Shown: positions 14,794-22,381 of the stretch, in pieces
Layout of the letters: every line of letters begins with the position of its first letter
Position numbering within the stretch: position 1 is the stretch's first letter
Source of the DNA: Solirubrobacteraceae bacterium
Lineage (GTDB): Bacteria > Actinomycetota > Thermoleophilia > Solirubrobacterales > Solirubrobacteraceae
Direction: 5' to 3'
Length of the DNA stretch: 33,309 bases
Assembly: GCA_030038955.1 (NCBI GenBank)
Contig: JASHQV010000193.1
Coordinates: 1 to 33,309, forward strand
Position numbers and translations under genes: made by a program
Notes under the pieces: model-generated
What the model saw: only the letters and a program-made list of their open reading frames with translations
Told to the model about the DNA's origin: nothing
The model's database searches: none

Positions 14794-16274
14794 AGGACTA
14801 CGTTCACCACCTTCTCCTCGGTGTGGGCCCGAATCGCCGCCTCGCCCAGCTCACGGCCGACGCCGCTGGTCTTCATGCCCCCCCAGGGCAGCCGGGGATC
14901 GGGCGCGCCCCAAGCGTTAACCCACACGGCGCCGGCACGGATGCGGGCCGCGATCGTGTGCGCCTTGGTCACATCCTGCGTCCACACGACCGCGGTCAGG
15001 CCGTAGCGGGTGTCGTTGGCCAGAGCCACGGCCTCATCGGGATCGTCGAACGGGATCACGGTACCCACAGGACCGAAGATCTCCTCGCGGGCGATCGTCA
15101 TGTCGTTGGTGCCCGCGAAGATCGTCGGCTCGACGAAATAGCCCCGTCGCTCCAGCCGCTTACCGCCGGTCACCAGCTGCGCGCCCTCCTCCTCGCCGGA
15201 ACGGACGTAGCCCAGCACCCGGTCCAGCTGTGCCTGGTTGATCAGCGCTCCCATCGTCGTCCCTTCGGCAAACGGATCACCGACCACGATGTCTCGTGCA
15301 AATGCCTCCAGCCCCTCGACGACCTGGTCCTGCACCTGGCGCTGGACGAAGATCCGACTGCCAGCCGCGCACACCTCGCCGGCGTTGGCGAACACCGAGA
15401 TCGCCGCCGTGGGGATCGCAACGTCCAGGTCCGCGTCGGCGAAGACGAGCTGAGGAGACTTCCCCCCGAGCTCCAGCGTCACGGGCTTGAATGCCGCCGA
15501 CGCGATCTCGGCGATCCCGCGCCCCACCTCGGGACTGCCGGTGAACGACACCTTGTCGATACCGGGGTGGCGCACGAGCGCCGCGCCCGTGCTGGAACCC
15601 GGTCCGGGCACGACGTTTACCACGCCATCGGGCAGACCGGCCTCGTCGAGCAGCGAGACGAGGTGAAGCGTCGAGAGCGGGGCATCCGCCGGCGGCTTGA
15701 CCACCAACGTGCAGCCGCAAGCTAGCGCCGGGGCGAGCTTCCAGGAGGAGATCATCACCGGCGCGTTCCAAGGCGTGATCGCGGCGACGACACCGATCGG
15801 CTCCCGGCGCGTGTAGCAATGCCGAGAGCGCCCCATGAAGTCCGGCACCGGAATCACCTGACCGCCGATCCGGTCCGCCCAGCCGGCAAAGTGACGAAAC
15901 GTCTCGGCCGCCATTGGCACGTCGATATTCCGCGGATCGCCGACCGGCTTGGCGATCTCCAGCGCCTCGAGCTGCGCCAGCCGATCGGCGTCACGCTCGA
16001 TCAAATCGGCGATGCGCCACAACAGCCGGGCGCGTTCGGTACCGGCCATTCGTCCCCACTCGTCGCTCTCGAGGGCAGCACGGGCGGCGGCCACGGCGCG
16101 GTCCACATCAGCCTCCGAGGCGCGCGCCACCTCCGCGATTTGCTCTTCCGTCGCGGGGTCAAAGACCGGAAAAGTTGCTCCTGCCTCGCCGTTTTGCCAG
16201 CTACCGCCGATGAACAGGCCCAGCTCGGGTAGTGCGATCTGGAACCTCCCGCGGGTGATGCTCAGGGCGCTCAT
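14790..16274 (-). CDS. NAD(P)-dependent aldehyde dehydrogenase
   Basis: A 494-residue protein of the standard ALDH length. ITPWNAPV (166-173) and FTGSPEVG (244-251) form the cofactor site; the general base is E268 in LELGGKSP and the nucleophile C302 in NAGEVCAAGSR. EEIFGPVGTVIPF near residue 390 is the third conserved block. The family oxidises an aldehyde or semialdehyde to the acid; resemblance to betaine-aldehyde and 2-hydroxymuconic-semialdehyde dehydrogenases fits the island's ring-degradation theme, but the substrate is not determined. ATG 16274 has GGAG about 10 bases upstream. It leads the operon ALDH-SDR-MFS and is divergent from the ABM gene across an operator pair. Confidence 0.92.
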   Translation of the reverse strand: MSALSITRGRFQIALPELGLFIGGSWQNGEAGATFPVFDPATEEQIAEVARASEADVDRAVAAARAALESDEWGRMAGTERARLLWRIADLIERDADRLAQLEALEIAKPVGDPRNIDVPMAAETFRHFAGWADRIGGQVIPVPDFMGRSRHCYTRREPIGVVAAITPWNAPVMISSWKLAPALACGCTLVVKPPADAPLSTLHLVSLLDEAGLPDGVVNVVPGPGSSTGAALVRHPGIDKVSFTGSPEVGRGIAEIASAAFKPVTLELGGKSPQLVFADADLDVAIPTAAISVFANAGEVCAAGSRIFVQRQVQDQVVEGLEAFARDIVVGDPFAEGTTMGALINQAQLDRVLGYVRSGEEEGAQLVTGGKRLERRGYFVEPTIFAGTNDMTIAREEIFGPVGTVIPFDDPDEAVALANDTRYGLTAVVWTQDVTKAHTIAARIRAGAVWVNAWGAPDPRLPWGGMKTSGVGRELGEAAIRAHTEEKVVNVVL

Positions 16275-16295
16275 GCCGACGCACTCCTTATTAGC

Positions 16296-16325
16296 CTGAT
16301 ATCGAACAGCTCTGCACGGTTATCG
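16296..16325. promoter_or_regulatory. Operator pair between the ALDH operon and the ABM gene
   Basis: CTGATATCG (16296-16304; CGATATCAG on the minus strand) and CGGTTATCG (16317-16325) start 21 bases apart, the same spacing as at 2751/2772 and 6215/6236. A TACAAT at 16338-16343 could be the -10 for the plus-strand gene; no convincing -35 is seen for either direction. Confidence 0.45.
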
Positions 16326-16431
16326 CACAACACCTGCTACAATACCGCGCCCTGGCGCCCGATGCCACGTCTGCGTCAAGCGCTCAGGTTCAAGCCGCGC
16401 GACAAGCTCAGCCGAGAGGAGAGCCACGATC

Positions 16432-16740
16432 ATGCCCGACCACAAGCTGGCCGCTGAGATCGTCCGGATCCGTCCCAAGAACGCCGCTTGCGAGCAGCGG
16501 GCCCTGGAGATCCGCGATGAGATGGTGCAGTCCTATCGCGACCAGTTCGCAGGCTTCGTCAGCTGCCGCCTGCTACACACCGAGGACAGCGGCGAGTGGG
16601 TTGACCTTTGGTACTGGAAGACCAAGGGCGACGCCGAGGAGGCGCTCGCCAACGCCGACCGCACACCCCTGTTCCAGGAATGGACGACGCTCGTCGACAT
16701 GGTCAGCTTCGAGTGGGCAGAGGTCTTAGCCGACCACTGA
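16432..16740 (+). CDS. Small dimeric alpha/beta-barrel protein (ABM/EthD-like)
   Basis: A 102-residue protein with the beta-alpha-beta pattern of the ABM fold: a first strand AAEIVRIRPK, a helix rich in Glu/Arg, FVSCRLLHTED strand, the marker WVDLWYWKTKGDAEEALAN and a last strand VDMVSFEWAEV. Such proteins act as cofactor-free monooxygenases, isomerases or dimeric accessory proteins on aromatic or quinone substrates. GAGAGGAGA about 10-16 bases before ATG 16432 is a good ribosome site. Single-gene unit, convergent with the IclR gene. Fold assignment is reasonable; activity is not established. Confidence 0.72.
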   Translation: MPDHKLAAEIVRIRPKNAACEQRALEIRDEMVQSYRDQFAGFVSCRLLHTEDSGEWVDLWYWKTKGDAEEALANADRTPLFQEWTTLVDMVSFEWAEVLADH

Positions 16741-16757
16741 GCCTTCGCCGTGATCGG

Positions 16758-17483
16758 CTAGGGAAGCACCGCCAGCTCGTCCCCGAACAATGAGCGAGCG
16801 ACGCTCTCGGCGAGGTCCAACAGCCTCGGCAGGTGCTCGGCGATCCCGGATGCTCTGGTGGTCGGGATCAGAATGGCGAGACTTGCCACCGCCTGCGATC
16901 CGTCGCGCACAGGAACCGCCAGCCCATACACCTCGTTCTGTAACTCGTCGTGCGAGATCGCGTACCCGAACTGGCGTACCGTGTCCAGCTGGCTGCCCAG
17001 CCGGTCATCTCCTCCAGCGGCCGAAAGGATCCGATCGATCGTACCCTGCTCCATGAACGCTAGCAGGGCCCGTCCGCTCGCCCCCAGCGTCAGCGAATGG
17101 CGCGATCCGATTCGGTGCTGCACCCGGACAACATGGGCAGTACCCACCACCTGCTCGAGCACCACCGCGTCGTCTCCGTCTGGCACGTGGAGCACGATCG
17201 TCTCGCCAATCTCGGAGGCCAGCGCCGCCATGTCACCGGCGGCCGCGGCACGCAGTTCGGGTTCAACGCGCGCGGCGAGCCTGACCAAGAGCGGCCCGGG
17301 CACATAGCCGCCCTGCTGGCGGATAATGAACCCGCGGCGATGCAGCGTGCTGAGCAGGCGGTGGATCACGGTCCGATTGAGACCAAGCGCGCGGGATAGC
17401 TCAGCGGCGGTCATCGGACCTGACTCGCTCAGCTCCACCAGAGCTGCCAGAGCCTCGTCGGCGGTCTTGGAGATCTCGGCCAT
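16758..17483 (-). CDS. IclR-family transcriptional regulator
   Basis: A 241-residue regulator. The N-terminal winged helix-turn-helix (residues 6-65) has MTAAELSRALGLNRTVIHRLLSTLHRRGFI; the rest is the GAF-like effector domain with ETIVLHVPDGDD, the LTLGASGRALLAF helix and a C-terminal IAEHLPRLLDLAESV helix. IclR proteins usually respond to aromatic acids or glyoxylate-type ligands and bind short palindromes. ATG 17483 is chosen because the conserved fold begins there; GTG 17510 is possible. It is the only regulator encoded inside the island, so it is the natural candidate for the repeated CGATNATCG sites, although none lies immediately before its own start. Confidence 0.92.
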   Translation of the reverse strand: MAEISKTADEALAALVELSESGPMTAAELSRALGLNRTVIHRLLSTLHRRGFIIRQQGGYVPGPLLVRLAARVEPELRAAAAGDMAALASEIGETIVLHVPDGDDAVVLEQVVGTAHVVRVQHRIGSRHSLTLGASGRALLAFMEQGTIDRILSAAGGDDRLGSQLDTVRQFGYAISHDELQNEVYGLAVPVRDGSQAVASLAILIPTTRASGIAEHLPRLLDLAESVARSLFGDELAVLP

Positions 17484-17566
17484 GCTGAGACAGGATATTA
17501 CGGGCGGCACCCGAAAGCCGGGCCCACCAGCACGATTCTGGGCATCTTACGACTCAGGTGGTTCCT

Positions 17567-17643
17567 TTGATTTTCGATGAGAAGAACTACAGTACATGCC
17601 GAGTCCGTTTGTGCTAGTTTCGATCAGTAGTGAACGATTACCG
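17567..17643 (+). promoter_or_regulatory. Promoter candidate and operator pair of the FAH operon
   Basis: CGATCAGTA (17621-17629) and CGATTACCG (17635-17643) start 14 bases apart, the same spacing as at 2891/2905, and end 9 bases before ATG 17653. Upstream, TTGATT (17567-17572) and TACAGT (17588-17593) could be -35 and -10 but the 15-base spacer is short. Confidence 0.4.
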
Positions 17644-17652
17644 GACGCTGCT

Positions 17653-18609
17653 ATGAAACTGGTTTCATACGAGCAGGGCGGCCGGCCTCGCCTTGGCGCA
17701 CTGGACGACCGCCTGGGAGTGATTGATCTCCGCCGCGCCTACGCGCTGCTTCTGCTTGCACAGGGCGAGTCGGCGCCGGTCGCCAGAGCCCTGGCACAGG
17801 CCCGGATTCCACTGGAGGCAGACGCGTTCCTCGTCACCGGGCAGAGCGGACGCGACGCCGCTCAAGCCGCAGTCCGGCACGCTGCCGGGCTCGACGACCG
17901 GACGGTCCGGCGTGAGGCGCTGGCGGTGCCGCCAGCCGACGCTCGACTGCTGCCGCCAGTCCCTCGGCCGCGGAAGGTCGTCTGCGTGGCGCGCAACTAC
18001 GCCGAGCATGCAAGAGAGGCAGGGCTGAAGCTCTCGGAGATCCCGATTCTGTTCGCGCGCTTTCCAGCCACGCTCGTCGCCCCCGGTGCCCCGGTGGTAG
18101 TGCCGACTGTGTCGCAGCAGGTCGACTGGGAGGGCGAGCTCGCGGTGGTCATCGGCAAGCACGGCCGCCACGTCCGTAAGGAGCAGGCAATGGACTACGT
18201 GGCGGGCTACTCGATCTTTAACGACGTTACCGTCCGCGACTACCAGTTTCGAACGACGCAGTACACGGAGGGCAAGAACTTTCACGCTTCGGGGCCGTTC
18301 GGGCCGTTCCTCGCTCTGACGGACGAGATCTCGGATCCCCACGAGCTCGAGATCGTTACGGAGGTCGACGGCGTCGAGAAGCAGCGGGCCAATACGGCGG
18401 ATCTGATCTTCGATATTCCGACTCTGGTGGAGCACATCTCGACCTTCATTGAGCTTGAGCCAGGGGACGTGATTCCCACGGGAACGCCGGCCGGCGTCGG
18501 GTTCAAACGTGAGCCGCCGGAGTTTCTGCGTCCCGGCCAGACGGTCACGGTACGCATCACCGGCTTGGGCGAGCTAGAGAACCCCGTAGTGGCGGAGAAG
18601 CAAAGTTGA
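17653..18609 (+). CDS. Fumarylacetoacetate hydrolase (FAH) family protein
   Basis: A 318-residue protein. The N-terminal MKLVSYEQGGRPRLGAL and VVCVARNYAEHAREAG (109-124) are hallmarks of the family; metal ligands are expected at E160/E162 in VDWEGEL and D191 in FNDVTVRD. TEGKNFHASGPFGP and the C-terminal IPTGTPAGVGF complete the active site. Members hydrolyse, decarboxylate or isomerise C-C bonds of ring-cleavage products. ATG 17653 is preferred: an in-frame ATG at 17596 would place the operator inside the coding region and add 19 unconserved residues. First gene of a six-gene operon, coupled to the next by TTGA at 18606-18609. Confidence 0.9.
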   Translation: MKLVSYEQGGRPRLGALDDRLGVIDLRRAYALLLLAQGESAPVARALAQARIPLEADAFLVTGQSGRDAAQAAVRHAAGLDDRTVRREALAVPPADARLLPPVPRPRKVVCVARNYAEHAREAGLKLSEIPILFARFPATLVAPGAPVVVPTVSQQVDWEGELAVVIGKHGRHVRKEQAMDYVAGYSIFNDVTVRDYQFRTTQYTEGKNFHASGPFGPFLALTDEISDPHELEIVTEVDGVEKQRANTADLIFDIPTLVEHISTFIELEPGDVIPTGTPAGVGFKREPPEFLRPGQTVTVRITGLGELENPVVAEKQS

Positions 18610-19010
18610 GCTCGGAACGCTACAAGAAGGGGCTGGCGATCCGGCGCGAGGTCCTCGGTGCCGAGTATGTGGACGCCGCGCTGGCACGGGCGGACGACTT
18701 CAACCGCGAGTTTCAGGAGCTGGTGACCGAATACTGCTGGGGTGCCGCTTGGGGCGGCGAGACACTCAGCCGGCGAGACCGTAGCCTGCTCAATCTGGTG
18801 ATGATCGGCGCGCTCAATCGCGGCGAAGAGTTCAAGCTGCATCTCCGTGGCGCTCTCAACAACGGTTGCAGTCGAGCCGAGATAAAGGAGGCACTGATCC
18901 AGCTAGCGATCTACGCGGGCATTCCCGCCGGGATTGAGGCCTTTCGTCACGCGGGCGAGGTGTTCGCGTCGATAGATCGTGCTTCCTCGGACGAGGAGGG
19001 AATGCAATGA
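18606..19010 (+). CDS. Carboxymuconolactone decarboxylase (CMD/PcaC-like) family protein
   Basis: A 134-residue all-helical protein. RRDRSLLNLVMIGALNRGEEFKLHLRGALNNGCSRAEIKEALIQLAIYAGIPAG spans the CMD core (residues about 58-112). It lacks the CxxC pair of the AhpD branch and resembles the PcaC branch, which decarboxylates gamma-carboxymuconolactone in protocatechuate breakdown. The start is TTG 18606, overlapping the FAH stop as TTGA; the stop overlaps the next ATG as ATGA. Placed beside the FAH enzyme it supports a ring-cleavage-type lower pathway, though many CMD proteins have other or unknown roles. Confidence 0.88.
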   Translation: MSSERYKKGLAIRREVLGAEYVDAALARADDFNREFQELVTEYCWGAAWGGETLSRRDRSLLNLVMIGALNRGEEFKLHLRGALNNGCSRAEIKEALIQLAIYAGIPAGIEAFRHAGEVFASIDRASSDEEGMQ

Positions 19011-20353
19011 GCACTGGGCGGAACCTCGAGTTCTACCTCTTCAATTTCGGTTCGTATCCGGATGTCCCACATGCCGACGACACGCCGCGTCGTTCGCTTT
19101 ACATCGATCTGCCGAACAGGTTCTACGACCCGCATAGAGGTCAATGGGTGCTCGACACCTACCTCGACACTCTGGCTTTTGGCGAGAAACTGGGCTTCGA
19201 TGGTATCTGTACTACAACGCAGATGGGTGGCCCGATTGGGATCACGCCGAGCTCTCTGCTACCCGCCGCATACTTGGCCGCCCGCACGGAGCGGATCAAG
19301 ATCGCTTGTCTTGGACCGATCCTCAACACGTACCTCTCGCCGATGCGGGCTGCCGAGGACATTGCGCTGCTCGATAACATGTCCGGTGGGCGTATCATCC
19401 TCGGGCTGCCAATGGGTCACGGGCAGAACTGGCACGCTGCCGGCGGCATGAACCCTGCGTACGCCCGGGAGCGCCATTGGGAGGCGCACGACCTGATGGT
19501 CAAGGCGTTCACCGAGCCGGGACCGTTTGAGTGGGTCGGAAAGCACTACCACGTCCCCTACGCCAATCTGTGGCCGAAGCCGATCCAGAAGCCCTACCCG
19601 GAGGTGTGGGTCCCGGCCGCCGGTTCTCGCATAACGTTTGAGCGGTGCGCTCAGCACCGATACACGTACCAGACGTTGTTCTCGCCACGCAAGGCACTCA
19701 AGCGCAACATCGAGGCGTTTCGTCGAGTGACCGAGGAGCATGGCTACACAGCGGAGGCGCGGCAGGTAGCTGTGGTGCTGTTCGTTCACGTCGCCGAGAC
19801 TGACAAGCAGGCGCGTCTTGAGGCAGAGCCACATATGCTGTGGGTGTTCCAGAACATGATTCGGGCCAACCGCTACGACGCGTTCCCGCCCGGCCACTTC
19901 AGCGTGGAATCGCTCCGCGGCTTCATGACCGCCGGCGGTTATCGCTCCCGCGACATCGGCGACATGACCTGGGAGGAGCTGGTCAACGAGGGCTGGGCCG
20001 TGATGGGCTCGCCCGACACCGTGATCGAGCAGCTGGAGGACGTCGTCGACGATCTCGGCGCCGGTCGCGTTGTGGTGATTGCCGATAACGGCGCCATGCC
20101 GAACTGGATGATCCGTAAGAGCATGACGCTGATGGCTGAACAGGTGATCCCGCGCTTCCGCCCGCCGGGCGGGGCGCCGATCTGGGCGCGCGAGGATCCG
20201 CGGCCCGTCCCCACGCATGCGCAGCTTGGTGCCGACCTGATTGACCGCGAGCTCCCCGCTCATCCGGTGGCGCAGATGCCCGATGGCCGCAAGATCGATG
20301 TTCGCACAAGCCACGTTCCCGACTTGCGCGACCAGTCGGGTGAGAGGAGCTGA
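19007..20353 (+). CDS. LLM-class flavin-dependent oxidoreductase (monooxygenase-like)
   Basis: A 448-residue TIM-barrel flavoprotein, longer than the LLM protein at 3782. YLDTLAFGEKLGFDGICTTT, LLPAAYLAARTERIKIACLGPILN, NMSGGRIILGLPMGHGQNWH and EVWVPAAGSRITFERCAQH mark successive barrel strands. Proteins of this shape include two-component FMNH2-dependent monooxygenases. The last 55 residues are a charged tail beyond the barrel. ATG 19007 overlaps the CMD stop as ATGA. In the operon it could supply the oxygenation or oxidative cleavage step; no flavin reductase is encoded in the window. Confidence 0.87.
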   Translation: MSTGRNLEFYLFNFGSYPDVPHADDTPRRSLYIDLPNRFYDPHRGQWVLDTYLDTLAFGEKLGFDGICTTTQMGGPIGITPSSLLPAAYLAARTERIKIACLGPILNTYLSPMRAAEDIALLDNMSGGRIILGLPMGHGQNWHAAGGMNPAYARERHWEAHDLMVKAFTEPGPFEWVGKHYHVPYANLWPKPIQKPYPEVWVPAAGSRITFERCAQHRYTYQTLFSPRKALKRNIEAFRRVTEEHGYTAEARQVAVVLFVHVAETDKQARLEAEPHMLWVFQNMIRANRYDAFPPGHFSVESLRGFMTAGGYRSRDIGDMTWEELVNEGWAVMGSPDTVIEQLEDVVDDLGAGRVVVIADNGAMPNWMIRKSMTLMAEQVIPRFRPPGGAPIWAREDPRPVPTHAQLGADLIDRELPAHPVAQMPDGRKIDVRTSHVPDLRDQSGERS

Positions 20354-20355
20354 CG

Positions 20356-21531
20356 ATGACGATCAGATCTACCCGCGTCCCGCGCGAGGTGGCGCGTGCC
20401 GAGGCGGTGGGGAGCCTACTGCGCAATCCTCGGATCAGTGAGCAGCTGAAGTACCTGTTCGAAGGCCAGACGACAGCTCTGCGCCCACTCGTACTGCGCG
20501 AGCGACCACAAGAGATCGCCACACTTAATCGGCTGGCCGACAAGACGATCGCCGGCCTTGTTCAGCATCAGATCGATGCTGGCCTAGATGTGGTCAGCGA
20601 TGGGGAAGTACGCCGGACGAGTTTCCTCAGTTCGTTCTACGATGCCGTGGAGGGGTTCCGGGCCCCACCGGAGCGGATGTCGGTCCACGACGATGAGGGC
20701 AACCTCATCTATGAGACGTTTAACGACCCGGTTGTCGCCAAACGCCTGCACAAGACGTACAGCCCGGCTGCCGAGGAGGCAACCTTCATGCGCTCGCTGA
20801 CCGATTACCCATTCAAGATCACGCTTCCGGCTCCCTCCTACTATTTCACGGACTTCGTCCCGATCGGCGAGTCGAGCTATAAGCACAAGCTCGAGTTCGT
20901 CGAGGATGTGTTGCACATCACCAAGCAGCTCGTAGCTGAGGCGATTGCCGCGGGCGCAACCTGGATTCAGTTCGACTTTCCGCTCTACCCGGCTTTGGTT
21001 GCCACCTCGATGAGCGAGTATGGATCGATGATCGAGCAGGTCGGTGAGAGCACGGACTGGCTGCTCGACAAGGCGCTTCAGGTCGACCGGGCCGTCACGG
21101 AGGACATCCCCGACGGCGTGATGGTCGCCCTTCATCTCTGTCGAGGCAACCTTCCAGGCGGCTTCTGGAGCGGATCGCTGGCACCAATCGCCGAGCGCAT
21201 GTTCAGCGAGCTCCCGCACAAGCGCTTCCTATTCGAGTGGGAGGACCTCTCCCGTGATGGCGACTACGAGCCGATCAAGTACGTGCCGCGCGACAGGATC
21301 ATGGCGATGGGCGTAGTCAGCACCAAGACCCCGAACGTCGAATCAGAGGACGAGATCGTGGGACGGATCGAAACGGCCAGCCAGTACCTCGACGCGGACC
21401 AGCTGGCGCTGTGCACGCAGTGCGGTTTCGCATCACTGTTCGCCGATCATCTAGTCGAAGCCGAAGACGCACAGTGGCGCAAGCTCGAGCTGATCGGGCG
21501 GGTAGCTGACCGGGTGTGGGGAAGCAGCTGA
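20356..21531 (+). CDS. MetE-like zinc methyltransferase/thiol transferase family protein
   Basis: A 391-residue homologue of the protein at 11449-12540. The zinc ligands are H260 and C262 in LHLCRGN, E294 in FLFEWED and C356 in TQCGFAS; AVGSLLRNP (17-25) and VVSDGEVRR (79-87) match the N-terminal blocks. It differs from the other copies by extra segments around residues 30-60 and 110-150, so it probably handles a different substrate. GAGAGGAG lies before ATG 20356, only 2 bases after the LLM stop. Being inside the ring-degradation operon, it likely acts on a pathway intermediate (demethylation or thiol addition) rather than on methionine synthesis. Confidence 0.83.
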   Translation: MTIRSTRVPREVARAEAVGSLLRNPRISEQLKYLFEGQTTALRPLVLRERPQEIATLNRLADKTIAGLVQHQIDAGLDVVSDGEVRRTSFLSSFYDAVEGFRAPPERMSVHDDEGNLIYETFNDPVVAKRLHKTYSPAAEEATFMRSLTDYPFKITLPAPSYYFTDFVPIGESSYKHKLEFVEDVLHITKQLVAEAIAAGATWIQFDFPLYPALVATSMSEYGSMIEQVGESTDWLLDKALQVDRAVTEDIPDGVMVALHLCRGNLPGGFWSGSLAPIAERMFSELPHKRFLFEWEDLSRDGDYEPIKYVPRDRIMAMGVVSTKTPNVESEDEIVGRIETASQYLDADQLALCTQCGFASLFADHLVEAEDAQWRKLELIGRVADRVWGSS

Positions 21532-21556
21532 GGGTCGCGACGGAAGGGATGAGCGC

Positions 21557-22381
21557 ATGAGCGAGAGCGAGGTCGAAGAGCGGCGCTGGGTGCATTGGAC
21601 CGAGCCAGAATGGGTTGAGATTGATGGGGTCCAGACGGCTTACCGCCGGAAGGGTGCGGGACCGCCGTTGCTGTACCTTCATGGCGCCGGACTCACGCGC
21701 CAGTGGCTGCCACTCTACGAGTATCTGAGCGCCCATTTTGACGTGATCGTGCCTGAGCACCCCGGCTTCGGCGACACCAAGATGCCCGATTGGCTGCGCT
21801 CAGTTGACGACCTCGTTCTGCACTACGATGGTCTTATCGATACCCTCGGCGTCGACGGCGTGCATCTCGTTGGACATTCCGTCGGTGGGTGGATAGGCGC
21901 GTCGCTGGCGATCACCTACCCACATCGCTTCGCCAGCCTGGCGCTGATCACGCCCGTCGGGCTGCGCATGCCCGAGGCACCGATCGCCGATGTGTTCCGG
22001 ATCGGCCCGGAGCAAGCCTTTGACCTGCTTCTGAACGGGGCGCAGGCGGAGAAGTACCTCGAGTACTTCGAGCAGGCCGGAGAGCTCGAGGACACGATCC
22101 AGGCCTACAGCGAATCGATCACATTCGCGCGGCTTCTATGGAACCCACGCTACGACATCCGTCTCGACCACCGGCTGGAGCGCATCAGGATCCCCACGCT
22201 CGTGATCGGCGCCGATTCAGACCGTGTCGTCCCGAACGCCCACATCGCGCGCTGGGCTGAGCTGATTCCGGGAGCCGAGACAACCACGATCCGGGGTGAC
22301 TCGGAGCCCACCGGCCACCTACTGATCATCCAGCAGCCGAAGCCGTTGGCGGAGGCTGTAACCGCGCACGCGCTGGCATGA
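21557..22381 (+). CDS. Alpha/beta hydrolase (possible C-C or ester hydrolase)
   Basis: A 274-residue alpha/beta hydrolase. The oxyanion segment is LYLHGAG (39-45); the nucleophile is S108 in GHSVGG, the acid is likely D222 in GADSDRVVP, and the base H254 in PTGHL. EHPGFGDTKMPDW (67-79) is the cap-side loop common to meta-cleavage-product hydrolases such as MhpC/BphD, a branch that cuts C-C bonds of ring-cleavage products; other esterases share it. ATG 21557 is preceded by GGAAGGGATGAGC. The gap to the MetE-like gene is 25 bases, and the stop overlaps the next ATG as ATGA. Confidence 0.9.
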   Translation: MSESEVEERRWVHWTEPEWVEIDGVQTAYRRKGAGPPLLYLHGAGLTRQWLPLYEYLSAHFDVIVPEHPGFGDTKMPDWLRSVDDLVLHYDGLIDTLGVDGVHLVGHSVGGWIGASLAITYPHRFASLALITPVGLRMPEAPIADVFRIGPEQAFDLLLNGAQAEKYLEYFEQAGELEDTIQAYSESITFARLLWNPRYDIRLDHRLERIRIPTLVIGADSDRVVPNAHIARWAELIPGAETTTIRGDSEPTGHLLIIQQPKPLAEAVTAHALA

